Positions 44,962-56,276 of a stretch of 64,000 nt of DNA are shown piece after piece. A program made the translations under genes and the position numbers. Where the stretch lies: positions 12,436,913 through 12,500,912 of the forward strand of contig JAJEKV010000024.1 of NCBI GenBank assembly GCA_021234155.1. Direction: 5' to 3'. How positions within the stretch are numbered: the first letter of the stretch is position 1; the number at the start of each line of letters is the position of its first letter. The notes below the pieces were generated by a model. The model was not told where the DNA came from, ran no database searches, and saw nothing but the letters and a program-made list of their open reading frames with translations. Origin of the DNA: Isoetes taiwanensis (lineage: Eukaryota; Streptophyta; Lycopodiopsida; Isoetales; Isoetaceae).

Positions 44962-45639
44962 GCATAGGATTTAGGCTCAGAATGACATGCAAAGAAAGCA
45001 TTGTGCTCGTCTTTGATAATCTCAGCATCTTTCCTCATCATGATCTCCTCCTTGACGGAAGTGATTGCACGATTGAGATCCATGTCAGCAATTTGCATGA
45101 GATTGCTGTGCAAAGCATGGAAAGAATTGGGTAAGGATCTAAGAAAGAAGAATAATTGCAATGAAGGAGAGATCTTATTCTCTTCTCCAGAGGCTTCAAT
45201 CTGCGCGAAAGGTGTTCTTCATGCAATCTGCGAATTTGTAAAGACTCTCGGTCTCTTCCCAGCGCATATTCACCACTTCAGCATACAAATGCCCAATTTG
45301 TGTATGGGTCTTCTTTTCATGCTCTTGGCTGAGAGCATTCCATAAATCATGGCTGTTCTCCTTCTGAACCTCATCAAGAAGAGATTCAGCAACAGAAAGC
45401 CCAATCGTAGCCATAGCCTTGTCATCCCGGCGTTGCCAAGCATCAAGAACAGATTTATTCTTGCCATCTGATGCAAGCTCGGGTGCTGGTTCTTGGCCAC
45501 TAACAATTCCCCAAACTCCTTCAGCCTTAAGAATGAGAGTCATTCTTCTCTTCCATTGCTGGAAACCTGTGCCATCGAAGATTTGAATCACACGACCGCC
45601 AGGGAAGGTAATCTGGTTGTAGCTTGCATCCTTCTCCAT
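44962..45639 (-). pseudogene. Copia gag (broken, interrupted by the chromovirus)
   Basis: Starts with ATG at 45639 (MEKDASYNQITFPGG), just below the PBS. It contains FDGTGFQQWKRRMTLILKAE and VWGIVSGQEPAPEL, typical of the copia gag UBN2-like domain, then SLPNSFHALHSNLMQIADMD and ending SYAK, where the chromovirus lies. Frameshifts occur near 45200-45225 and again near 45150. The frame past the insertion (GNEKAKKKK..) follows directly at 38157. Confidence 0.87.
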
Positions 45640-45677
45640 TGCTGTGTTGATCTTGAATCAATCTCAGCACACCTAGT

Positions 45678-45689
45678 GCTCTGATACCA
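45678..45689 (-). promoter_or_regulatory. Copia primer-binding site
   Basis: TGGTATCAGAGC on the minus strand, directly abutting the LTR at 45690. Confidence 0.92.
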
Positions 45690-46012
45690 TGTCAAGGTTG
45701 CACCAAGAAAGGGAGAGAAGGGGATGCACACCAATATCCGAGAGCGCAAGCTCCCAAAACAAAGGCAAATTGGAATTGTATTGAACGTATGTATGAATAC
45801 AAGATATAAAAAGGTGCAGTAAATAATAACTGCTCCCGTTACCAACCACACATAATTATGCCGTAACTGATTAAGGCAAGTAGGTGCCGTAGCTAATTAA
45901 GGCAAGTGGATGGGCTGGTGTAGGTGCTGATGAAGTGTTGATTCAGCACATAGTCAGCACCTCTATGCTGAGTGCTATCAAGATGGTGATCTTGATATCA
46001 TATATCTCGACA
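45690..46012 (-). repeat. Copia 5' LTR (323 bp)
   Basis: Longer than its partner by an 18-bp segment near 45940-45960 that makes a short local repeat of CAGCAC. Confidence 0.93.
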
Positions 46013-46568
46013 TATGCCATTGTATGGCATGCCACATGTATGGGCAATGTATGTTGCTATTCTAAAACTTGAGCGAAGCGTGGCAACTAGCTAGTCTAAA
46101 TTTTCTTGGGAAGAATTTTGAGGGAACTCTTGTTGCCTGGTTTTGGAAGCAACGAGTTTTCCACAAACTTCTTTTCTGTATCTCTCTGTTACACAGAGAA
46201 GTAGTGAAATTGGGGCTCGCGGAAACCTTGATCCTTGTGATGTTGGAGTAATTAGAGTCTCAAGGACTTTATTTGATTACCACTCCAGAAAAAGATAGCT
46301 TATTTTACCTTCTTTAACCTATGTTGACAATGGCCTTGTTACTATAGGAAGTAAAAATCAGATACTCAGGATTGAGGGAATCTAGGTGGAAAGTAGGGAT
46401 CAGATTTTTGCAATATGACAGCTTGAGATGCTTTACGGATGGAGACAAATGCAAAAATGTAGCCAGACCTCTTTCACAAATACATTATACATTGTACTTG
46501 GATAATGTATGCATTTGTTAAAGTATCTCAAATTGTCATATTGTTGAATGAAATGGGAGAATGTCCCA

Positions 46569-46691
46569 TGATTTTAAGCCATAGTGCTGCTTAAGCTCTG
46601 TTCATTTATTGCGTGTATAATGCCAAATGCAATTATGACTTACACATGCAATGGATGGATGAAGCTTAAGCAGCACTATGCCTTAAAATCA
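46569..46691. repeat. Foldback: 29-bp inverted repeat with 65-bp loop
   Basis: Arms 46569-46597 and 46663-46691 are complementary at 28 of 29 positions. The loop has partial further complementarity near its base (TTCAT..ATTGC..GTGTA against its mirrored partner). It could be a MITE remnant or a small-RNA hairpin. No flanking duplication was identified. Confidence 0.85.
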
Positions 46692-48120
46692 GAGGGAAAT
46701 GGTTACTTGCCATGTTTTATTGAAGCAAAGCATGTCAACTAGCTAGGCTTCATTTTCTCAAAGCTCACAATAGAGAGTTCTAGAAACTCTTTTTATCTCC
46801 TTTAGAAACACTAATTTTTTCTCTATCCCTCTAGGTCAAATGTACTTAATTACTTTCTACGCTCCATTACACAAAGAGGCTCAAAATCCCCTTTCTTCTA
46901 ATGGTGAAGTAACAAGTGCAGTGTACTTGGGAGTAACAAGGTTTTCAAGTACTCTATTTTATTGTTTCCATGGGAAAGTATAGCTTAATGAGTCTATAGG
47001 TTTCACTACTTGATATTCCTTGCATGACGTTTGAAAGGCATCAGGAGTAACCTTTGCAACATGCTTTCTTTTGAGAACTATAGTTAGAACCATTGTGCTT
47101 GCTGCAAAGCAAGTTACAGAGATAGGGACTGGTGCCTTTGAAATGCATTAAGTGCGTAGCATGTGCCCCTACCATTTACATGAGGTTGAAAGCATGATAG
47201 GGTATACATAAAAAATTATCTAACAGGTACTTTTCTGTGTACTTTTGTAGAAGTACACAAATGTATATTAAAGTACCTAAATTACATCCTTATCCAAAAG
47301 CAATTGTACTAAGATTAAGAGTAACAAGTAGACAATGTTCTAAGTACTGCTTAACACCAACAAGATCTCAAAGACTAAACTACATCATCATCTTTGAGTA
47401 TCCAGGGGTACTTCTGGTTAATGTCCCGATTCATGTATACCCTAGCTTGCTTTCACCTATGAAGGGACTATTTACAATTAGATTTTGAACAATAGTGGAC
47501 CATTGCGTGTCTTGCGAACCTTCCTCTAGATCATTATGCTCTTGAGTGGTCTGTAACTGTTTTTCACGTGCAAAAATTCCTTCACATGAAGATTTTGCAG
47601 CAAGCGATGGGACAAACAATAATGGGAGTCAAGAGAGTAGTGTCAGAGGGAAGCTTCAAAGGCAATAAGTATGGGCAATTTTTCTTGAATGGAAAAATTA
47701 TTCTTATATCGTAAGATCCCTCCAAATGCGGGAGATTCTTTCATAGCAAGGTGGTTCAATGGTTGTTGTGTGTGTCAATGGTGTCACCTAAGGTGAAGAC
47801 GATTGGACTATAACTCTACAAACATCACCTTTGCTCATAGGGATCCTTCACTAGTTTGTCTTGAGATAATATATAAGAACAGTATTAGGCTCTGGCTTTA
47901 TATTTGCTACCATTATTGGGTTTGCTCACAATTGAATTCGGACTGGAACATGGAATGCATATTGGTAAAGTCAATTGGTGTACATTAAAACATCAAAGGA
48001 CAAGTTAATATGTATTTATATTATAGCGTGGAATCCAAATTTATAGCTGATTGTATACAATTACAGCAACAATACACAAGCATACTACTCGGATGGAAAC
48101 TCGACAACATGCTAGTAACT

Positions 48121-48560
48121 TCATGACATGACGAGCAACTCCTGTACTTTGTGAGGTGACTCAGTCATGATGCAAATTGTCATTTTTGATGCTCGTTCAC
48201 GAGTATCAGCGATAGAATATTGGAGCCTCTCTCTATACAGATCTGCAAGTTGCTTGCTAAACTTTTGGAGTATGGCATTTGCAGACTGCTCGTGAATAAG
48301 CATCCTCATTGTCTCCATCATAAGGGCATTCGACGCTCGAGTAGGCTACGACAAAACCTCATCTCCATGGCATGGGCGTCAATACTATAGAAAATCTCAC
48401 TTGCTGTAAGCAATGCCACAATGTAGTGTCGAAGGAATTTAGATGAGATTGCAATCTGCTCAGCCTCTATTACCCCGAAAAACCGTTGCATTGTGAAAGG
48501 CCACAATATGTCCATGGATGGTTGAGTGTGGATTGGTAAAGAGGTCGCAGACACTGACAA
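48121..48560 (-). pseudogene. Two abutting open frames of unknown identity
   Basis: Frames 48560-48318 and 48321-48121 abut with a one-base frame change and together read like a helical protein (IAISSKFLRHYIVALLTASE, then ANAILQKFSKQLADLYRERL). No family is recognised. Composition suggests a decayed gene fragment, but chance cannot be excluded. Confidence 0.25.
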
Positions 48561-49439
48561 ATATAGATCGTTCTAGTAGCAATGGACTACGACACTCACA
48601 TTCAATGGACCAAGTTGTAAGAAATCACACTTGTTTGATGAATGTATCTACAATTAATCAAAGGAATTAGATTTGAAGTATGTAATTGGTAGATTAAGTT
48701 AGATCCTGCAAGAAAATTGTTGATTTTGCTCCAAAGGTCTCTCAAACGACCGATCAATGCATCTATATATGGACACTCTGATATGATTCTTAGTATTTTG
48801 GGATGTTTATATAGTCTGAATCAATATTGACAGAGGAACAACCAAAGAAGAAAATTAATTTAGATTTATATTTCGGCAAAATAGACTAGAGCACACAATT
48901 AACCACCCAACTGTATCTATTGAGTTATGGCAAATAACACATTATGGTAAATACAAAGCTTTGGCTCTAGCTTACTAGTCTTCCAGACTAATCTCGCTAC
49001 TCCAAGTAGCCACATATTAAAAAGCAATTGCAAATTTATCATGTCATTGCGACAGTGATCTGCGACCCCTTGTCACGTTTTCGGTCATTACTCCCTTGTA
49101 TAGAGAATTAAAGGAAATGCCATCCCAATTCAAGAACTAAACTCCGAGCCGGTTCCAGTGAAATAAAAATCCACTTAATCGGAGCTTTGTTTGCAGAAAT
49201 ATCACTTTTTAAAGTCGCCTTTCTATTTATAGGTAACAACATATTTTTTTGCCTTTTTGTTTTTATATAAAGGTCAAGGTTTATTTTTAATTTCTCTTTA
49301 ATAATATCAAGGTTTATACATATTGGATGGCTTTCTTACTGATCATATCAATAAATATTATTCCATGCAAGGCCACTCCCCCAAGCACCATATCAATTCC
49401 TTACCTTCTTAAGACTGATTGTCCTCGATCATCTACCTT

Positions 49440-49713
49440 AAAGGTTTCCATCCCTTCTCAAAGACTAATAGTATTCGACTCGACAATCTATCTTGAGAAC
49501 TAACAACCCTTTCCAAAGCCAGCCATCTCCCCTCCAATGCTGGTAATCTTGCCATCTATCCTCGTGAGGTTCCTCCCCAAGGCTAGTAATCTTACCATCT
49601 ATCCTTGCGAGGTTCCTCCCTAAGATTGGTATACCATTTATTCTTGAGAGCTTATAACATCTCCTCTCTCCAAGGCTAGTAGTCCTACCATCAATCCTTG
49701 AGAGCTTATAATA
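49440..49713. repeat. Degenerate ~55-bp tandem repeats
   Basis: Four or five diverged units share CCAAGGCTAGTAAT, ACCATCTATCCTTG and GAGGTTCCTCCC or GAGAGCTTATAA. They run straight into the pentanucleotide array. Confidence 0.65.
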
Positions 49714-49817
49714 TATTGTATTGTATTGTATTGTATTGTATTGTATTGTATTGTATTGTATTGTATTGTATTGTATTGTATTGTATTGTATTGTATTGTA
49801 TTGTATTGTATTGTATT
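49714..49817. repeat. (TTGTA)n pentanucleotide satellite
   Basis: About 20 uninterrupted TTGTA units. Confidence 0.97.
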
Positions 49818-50019
49818 ATTAATGTCATTTGACCCGAGGTCCGATGATTAGAGTACAAGGTGTGAGCTCAGCTTCAAAACACCCGATATATCATTCTTAT
49901 ACATCTTCAGCGTGACTATATTAGTCACAAAGGTCGGTAAAAGTAATGAAAAAAACCGAAATTTTTAATTTGGGAAAAAATCACTTCCCCTACCCCGCAT
50001 ACCCATATTGCTACCTCAA

Positions 50020-51790
50020 GGGGCTGCTGACGTGGTGTCCCCTTTGATGGTTTTGTTGCGTTCTGTACCTGTTATCGTATTCATCTAGAATCTGCTTCAC
50101 GGCTTTGGCTGTGTCATCTGCTGTGGCTACCTCTCTTGTTGCTTTCCCCACTGGAATCCTCCAATTTACGTTGCCCCATTTTATTCTTATCGATTCATGT
50201 GATGGACATCTGTTCCATACATGTTCCTCGTCTTCGACCTCCTGCAGGTCACAAAGCTGGCATAATCTGTCCTCTCTTTTTACTATCGGTCGCTGCCATC
50301 TTCCCCGCTCAATCCATAATTTATGATTACATGTTCTGAATCTGCACAGTGTGATTCTAGTTGCCTTTGACTGGTTGCTATCTTGTATATGTCCTATCCG
50401 ATACTCCTCTCAGGATTCACAATTTCTAAGTACATTCTTAGCTTGACATCCGGTTGTTTTCCTATCCATACCTGAAGTAACGTTTTTTGCAGGTTCTCCT
50501 TTTCACCATTTAACAGCTTATTTTCCACTTCCCTCCAAAGATCACATCCCAGCCTATCTGCCCATATGATAAGTTCCGACACCCACCCTCCTTTACCTTC
50601 TCTGGCCATTTCGATCGGGGTCTCAATCACTTGTACTAGCTTCTCCTTTTGATATGTGCGCCATATTTCTACTTAAATAGGCAATTGTCCTATCCAGGCC
50701 CACCACTTCAAATGGAATTATCCCTGTCTCATATAATGCTATTGTCATCGGCGTTGATTTCTTTGTTCCTAGCTCTCTGAATTGAAAGTGTTTTATCAGA
50801 TCCTCCCCTTTGTTCCATTTTCCTGCTGTAGTGCTTCCTCCACACACTTCTATTCCATATAACATAGTTGGAGTCACATTATATTGAACATACCCTTCTT
50901 TACACTCCAGTCTGTTATGTTCTGTTGTGCATAGATTAATTGCATTCTATAGTAGTTTTTTATTGCTACCTGCCATCTCTCTTCCATACCCTATTTTCAA
51001 GTCCCAGGATAGGCTGGGCTGTTTGCTATTCCTTTTTGCCCAATCTGTCAATTTTAGTTCTACTGCTCTGCTATACCATTTCGCCATCCCACTACTCACC
51101 ATTATGGTTCTGTAATTCCCAGGATTTAGTGGATTCCCCCTCCCTTGAATAATGGTATCACCTTATTGCACTGCCAGCTATGTGAGAGGTCTTCTGTTAA
51201 GGCTTTGTTAAAGATACTGGTTACCAGTGTAATGAATTCATTTTTTGTTGCTTTGAAGATATTCGTGGCGAACCCCAGTAGGTCCGGGGCTTTGTTGTTA
51301 CTTAGGGCATACAACATCGTTCCAACTTCTTCCTCTTCAAAACCTTTACCTACTGAACCTCCCGATATCTCAATTTTCTCTGCCCCTGAGTGATATAGTT
51401 TATTAAGGTGATCTATCCATATCTTCTGACCTTTTATTTTGTTCTGATGTACTTTTCTCTTGAAAATTTTCCAGAAGTCTCTAGGATGATGTTTCAATTG
51501 GCATATTTTTCTCTTTTGTTGTTCTGCCATGTACACTTTCCTTTTCCTTCTTATCAGTCTTGTATATGCCCTTTCTAACACTCTGTATTTCTCTGACGCC
51601 CTCCGTAATTTTTCTTCCCTTTTCGCCTTCTTGCAATCATCATCGTACCATGCTGCACCCTGAATCTTCTCATGTTCCCTAGTTTCCTTTTTAGTCTCCC
51701 ATATACCCTCTCATAAGCTTTTGTTAAGAGTTCATCTAGCATTATCCCCATTAGAGAAGTGTCCTTGTGCAACATTTATCTCTCCTATAA
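50020..51790 (-). pseudogene. Non-LTR retrotransposon relic of a second type (palm deleted)
   Basis: Minus strand: an N-terminal RT part at about 51600-51120 (SNNKAPDLLGF, then VIPLFKGG and, in another frame, NPGNYRTIM). After a gap come MLYGIEVCGG and RELGTKKSTPMTIALYETG (50870-50700), and a C-terminal zinc-binding region at about 50340-50150 (RFRTCNHKLWIERGRW, CQLCDLQEVEDEEHVWNRCP). This arrangement is seen in LINEs with the RT-linked HHCC-like tail and is unlike the L1-type copies above. The catalytic palm between 51060 and 50880 is missing and several frameshifts occur. Confidence 0.75.
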
Positions 51791-53639
51791 CTGCCATTCT
51801 TCATTTTATTAATTATTGCCCACTTCTTTTTTTCTTAGCCCATACCACCGTCGACCAAAAAATCGCACATTCGTGGTAATCTTTGATGATCATATTAAGA
51901 ATTTCGGCGGCAATAATTCGCACTACCCCGGTGAATGGTATTTTTTGGGTATGTGTACAGCGACGATTTTCATCGCACAGTCCAGGATTTGTCAGCAGTG
52001 TTGAACCACTCATCGTATTACAACACTTCGAGGCAACGATGGGAGTCCTACACAGTCTTGCTCTTTGTTAGAATGGTTAGCCTATGCGACGGCGGTAGTC
52101 CCACTCTGGCATGCATGTATGCATGAGGTCCCAGCGTTGGAAAGATCCGCTCAGTCCTGGGTGTTAGGTTAATGGCTGTTATCCCTCTCGTGGAGCAGCT
52201 CCATTCAATACGAAATTTCAGTTCTTTATAGTTTCCCCAGAGGTTTTACCTACTATAAAGGGAATACGCCACAGGAAACCCTCCGTATACGCCTTGTCCA
52301 ACCTTCTGAACACCGTATATATATTACACTGGACCCCCCAGAAAACCCCCTAGCCAAGCCCCTATTCGTATGTATACATACGGTTTAGGGTAAAGCAAAC
52401 CCACCCCATTCACTCACATGTTGTATACGCCTTAAACTATGTGACATCCCCGGGATAGTTTCCTGATTGTTTTCGATAGCATATGAATGTTGCCTGAAAG
52501 CTCATCCAAGATTGCAAAATCAATAGTTTTCTGGTAATATCATTCTTTTCTATCCTCAAACACTTGCCATTTTAAATTCCTATCTGCTTAAAGCTGTAAT
52601 GCTCTTGCTCTCACTCTTGTTTAAGCTTATTTGAACTAACAGCCAGATTCAGTGTGAAGTGATCTTTAGCGGCAACTGTTATACTAATTTTTTATCTAAT
52701 CTAACAACTTTCTGCAGTGTGAAGCAATGGTTAATAGTTTCTATTATGCTAATATTTAATCTAACATAAGGGTATGATGCAGTCTGAAGCAATCTTTAAC
52801 AGTTTCTAATTTTTACTCTAACGACCATTGGAAACTGAAATTGCGTGGTTCTGTTATCTTAACATAAAGGAGGTGCTGTTATATTAAGCATTTAACATAA
52901 TATAATGGCGAGTGTGAAGCCCCCCTAAATGGGGAGAAGACTAGCTGATATATCAGTAGGCAGACGATGCATCTTAAGGGAAAGGCCGACTATCCGAATA
53001 GACGACTTCTTTAGTAGCCAAAAGCTGACATGGCGGTCCAATTCATGAGTACAATTGCTCATCCTGGCCCGCGAGAGGATTCACGGAATCTCGCCTTGTC
53101 ACAAAGTTAAAGGAAGAGCTTTGCAGATTAAACAACCTATATCTATATGAGAACTTGCACGAATGCCCAGCTATCCATATGCAGAAGAGAGCTCAACTCC
53201 AGTTCTTGAAGTATAATTCATTCTTATTCCTAATCTCGAGTAAAATTCTTCTGATCAGAGACTGCGGTTTAGCAGTGGTGATCAGGAGCCACTTAACCCA
53301 GTGTAGCTTTGCCAGTATATCTTTTTGAAGGTGGATCTGGTTGGGTGGTTAAGTACTGTACTATAGCAACTGTTCTATATTATGCTCCAATTTGACGAAA
53401 GATCTATTGTTTATTTGTATATTCAATGATTCGAGGATGTTGAATGAGTCCAAATTCCATAAATCATATCACACTCTCAATCGATTAATGGATCAACATG
53501 AATCTCATTTTGCAGAGGCATGTCCACGCTCATCGCAAATTTCCATTGTTCATCATCCTTATTAAAAATGCCATCATTGGGGCCGCGTCTGGAGCAGCTT
53601 GCCGACGCATCAAGTTTGGGCCGTCCACGTCTTTTGGGA
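51791..53639. other. Intergenic, nothing firmly recognised
   Basis: Around 52270-52440 several CGTATAC, ACCGTATATATA and GTATGTATACATAC palindromic stretches and a TGTGACATCC resemble parts of the large LTR family, but no boundaries can be set. Confidence 0.35.
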
Positions 53640-54000
53640 TCATGTCTTTAGCAGGCTACAGTCGAGACTCGACAGCTTTTAACCTATCTGCAAAGTAATG
53701 CACAAGAGGGGTGGATGGATCTGTCGACCCTAGCGATTATTCTACGACATTGCCATGACTTTGTTTAGTTGATCATCTGGAGACTCAACCGTGAGTCGTT
53801 TTTCCATTGAGTCATAGTCGGGAGTAGGAGCTATGATGTATAAGTTTCACGGTTTATGGATTGGATGGATCGTCATCATCCTTTGAGGTGGCCCATATAT
53901 TATCATGTATTTGTGCCATATACTGATGTATATAGATTTCCATAGAGGAAGGGAAGGGATGCCACCTCTATATCCTCTACCTGTACTTGGCCATCCCAAG
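53640..54000 (+). mobile_element. LTR relic of the 1.4-1.5-kb LTR family
   Basis: GCAGGCTACAGTC, CTATCTGCAAAGTAATGCACA, GGGGTGGATGG and the later GAGTCATAGTCGGGAGTAGGA follow in the same order as in the LTRs at 13118 and 6944. Only the middle third is left and both ends are lost. Confidence 0.6.
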
Positions 54001-54056
54001 CGCGAAAGGCCCGTTCGACGATGTGCTCGGCCTCAGATCATACAATAAATTCACTG

Positions 54057-54195
54057 TATATGAAGAGTGTTGGGGTCGTCACCACTCACCACACTCGTCA
54101 CCACTCACCACTCACCACACTCGTCACCACACTCGTCACCACTCACCACACTCGTCACCACTCACTCGTCACCACTCACCACACTCACCACTATT
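54057..54195. repeat. CACCACTCA/CACACTCGT minisatellite
   Basis: Irregular alternation of CACCACT, CACCACACTCGT and CACTCGT units over about 140 bp, also open in one frame (poly His/Ser/Pro). It is a slippage product, not a gene. Confidence 0.9.
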
Positions 54196-56276
54196 GAGGT
54201 GGTATAGTAAACAGTATATCGTATATGGAGTGATATACGCACATGCACGCGTGCAGGATATTTGCACGTATGCATTATGAAGCCATTATGATCACTGTAT
54301 TGTCTGAGCAGAGAGAGAAGAACAGAGAGGGAGACGGTGTATGCAGAGAGAGTATTTTGCTTGATCTAGCTATGGAGATGATGAATCTTTGTGTTGTGCA
54401 TTGCCTTGATCTGATAGATTGAGCTTGGATTGTTGGGTTTTTCATCCTTCTTGCAAGGTTAGAGTTCAGGCTCTAACAAAGAGGGAAGGTCCCAATACTC
54501 CCATCCATGAAGCGCATGTTACATTCTCAAATTTCCTTAGAATTCTGGTGATATTCTGGACCAAAACCTAAATTTTTAAACCTTAAGCCTGTATCCGTAC
54601 AAATAGATAATAGTATTCATCCGCTTTTTGTTGCAGACTGCCTTTCATCTCCATCTTGTTGCTTTTGCTACATACCGTTGCATTAAAGGGTGCAAAAGGC
54701 ATCCACCTATTAAGAATTCCCACCTGGCTGCAACGTGCATTAGCCTCACAATGTAGGAAAGGTTGAATTCGTGTTTGTGAAAAGGTGCTAAGAACTAATT
54801 ATGAAAGTTATTCACGCAAATACGCCCAAAACCATTGATTTCTTAATACAAAACCATTGAATTCTCAAACTCTAATTCCAACATCAAGGCCCAAATTGCC
54901 ACGGGCATTTTCCATGAGTTAAACACATCTCCATTTCTTTTAAGAGGGTTGTTAAAAGCCTAGAATCCTGTGAGAGGTCTCTCCATCAATCGCCAAGGTT
55001 TTGGTGCATCACAAATATCATGGTGTTGGATAAAAGGAGACAAGACTGACCCTATCATTCATATTATAAGAAGAAGAGTTCTTACAAGATGGTGTTCCAA
55101 TGGTATATAATTTTATCGGGATTGTAGGGCAAATTCTGGATTATTGATTCATTAATTCAAGTCCTAACATTCAAAAAATTATCCGTATAGGTTGTTACTC
55201 ACATTGAGATGGTGCCTCCAAGTCCCAATTGGGGATTGGATTTCAATAGTCAATAAAGGACTAAAAGCTAAGGAAAATGCTTCATTATAGCAACCTTTGC
55301 ATTTAGACTCTGGGTATTTGTTGTTGTACAACATGTTTGATATTGTACAATTTTGATGTTCTTTTAATTAACAATATCTTTCAAGGGAAAAAAAAGAACG
55401 ACTGGTCGACAAGGCTTGTGCGCACTCAATTTCTTCAGTGATATGCATTTTAATTTTAATGTTGTGTTAACTCGGTATAGAAAGCAACCCTTTGTTGCGT
55501 TAGCAACTTGTTCATTTCGTTCACCCACCTTGAAAATGTCATACAACAATTGCCCACAATTTAGGAACAAAATTAAAATATCCATTCCATTGATGGGAAG
55601 CCGAACTCGGTCTCAACCAAACCCTAATCTGCAGTTGCCTTCAGACGCACCGGACAACCGGGTCGAAGGAACAGAACGATCTGCCGCAGTCGGAGTCTTT
55701 TTCTCGGATCTTTTTCTTTTATATCTATCTAGTCGACGCTGCAGCTCAAATCCGGCCTTGGGATATATCCATCACATATGTATGTGCGTGGGGTATTGTT
55801 CATTGTGAGGGCAGAGAGTGAAGTGTATTTGTTTGAGCTGAAGGGAGCTTCCGAAGAAAAGGGTGAGAGTGAGACTGAGACCTACCGGAAATAATTCTTG
55901 TAATATGATGTGGGTAGGGTCAATTTGATGAAAGAGCGATGTTTTTATGTTTTGGAAGCTAGATTTGCAAACCAATGAAGTGTGTTGTGATGCTGATGAT
56001 GATAATTTTGTAGATTTTAGGTCTGTGTCTGTGTCTGTCTGTTGAATGCATTGCTGTATATGATATAATGGAAGAGGGGAGGGTCCCCGTGGAAGATGAA
56101 CAAAGGGTGTGGTTGTGCAGGGAAGAGGATAGCGAGAGTGTGAGAAAGAGCAAGCCAGAGAGTGAGTGGGTAAGGAAAGGGGGAAAAAGAGAGGTACCTC
56201 TGTCCTTTGCTATAGGCACGGAGCAGCACCCTCCCAGAAACAAACAGGAGAAGGTAACGGACTTCTTTCACCCACT
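54196..56276. other. Upstream region and likely 5' UTR of the RRM gene
   Basis: No gene domain seen. Around 55590-55700 a short frame (MGSRTRSQPNPNLQLPS) with CAAACCCTAA, typical of plant gene leaders, could be leader sequence or a separate first exon. A purine-rich stretch 56070-56200 precedes the start codon. Confidence 0.4.

Larger units (their letters stand above)
35199..46012 (-). mobile_element. Ty1/copia retrotransposon, split by a nested Ty3 element
   Basis: Minus-strand element with LTRs at 35199-35503 and 45690-46012, iMet-type PBS (45678-45689) and purine tract (35504-35520). The flanks are TATG at 35195-35198 and 46013-46016, a 4-5 bp target duplication. The internal part is interrupted at 38158-44961 by a chromovirus. 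Without it the element is about 4 kb. Integrase core, RT and RNase H are in the copia order (IN before RT). Between gag and the integrase core, the zinc knuckle, protease and integrase HHCC parts are not recognisable, so this copy may be a deletion derivative. Confidence 0.92.
46017..49380. other. Mostly anonymous intergenic DNA
   Basis: Contains a foldback (46569-46691) and loosely related stretches starting near 46070 and 46730 (..CAACTAGCTAG..CATTTTCT). No other feature is recognised besides the weak open frames at 48121-48560. Confidence 0.4.

Noticed and set aside
52900-53110. Possible organellar or rRNA-like sequence (GC-richer segment)
   Set aside because: No conserved rRNA, tRNA or plastid gene motif could be identified.
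53987-54280. 97-codon open frame rich in His, Ser and Pro
   Set aside because: The open frame is a by-product of the CACCACT/CACACTCGT minisatellite.
55416-55808. 130-codon plus-strand open frame upstream of the RRM gene
   Set aside because: It lacks a domain and consists of leader-like sequence, so it is treated as part of the upstream/5' UTR region.
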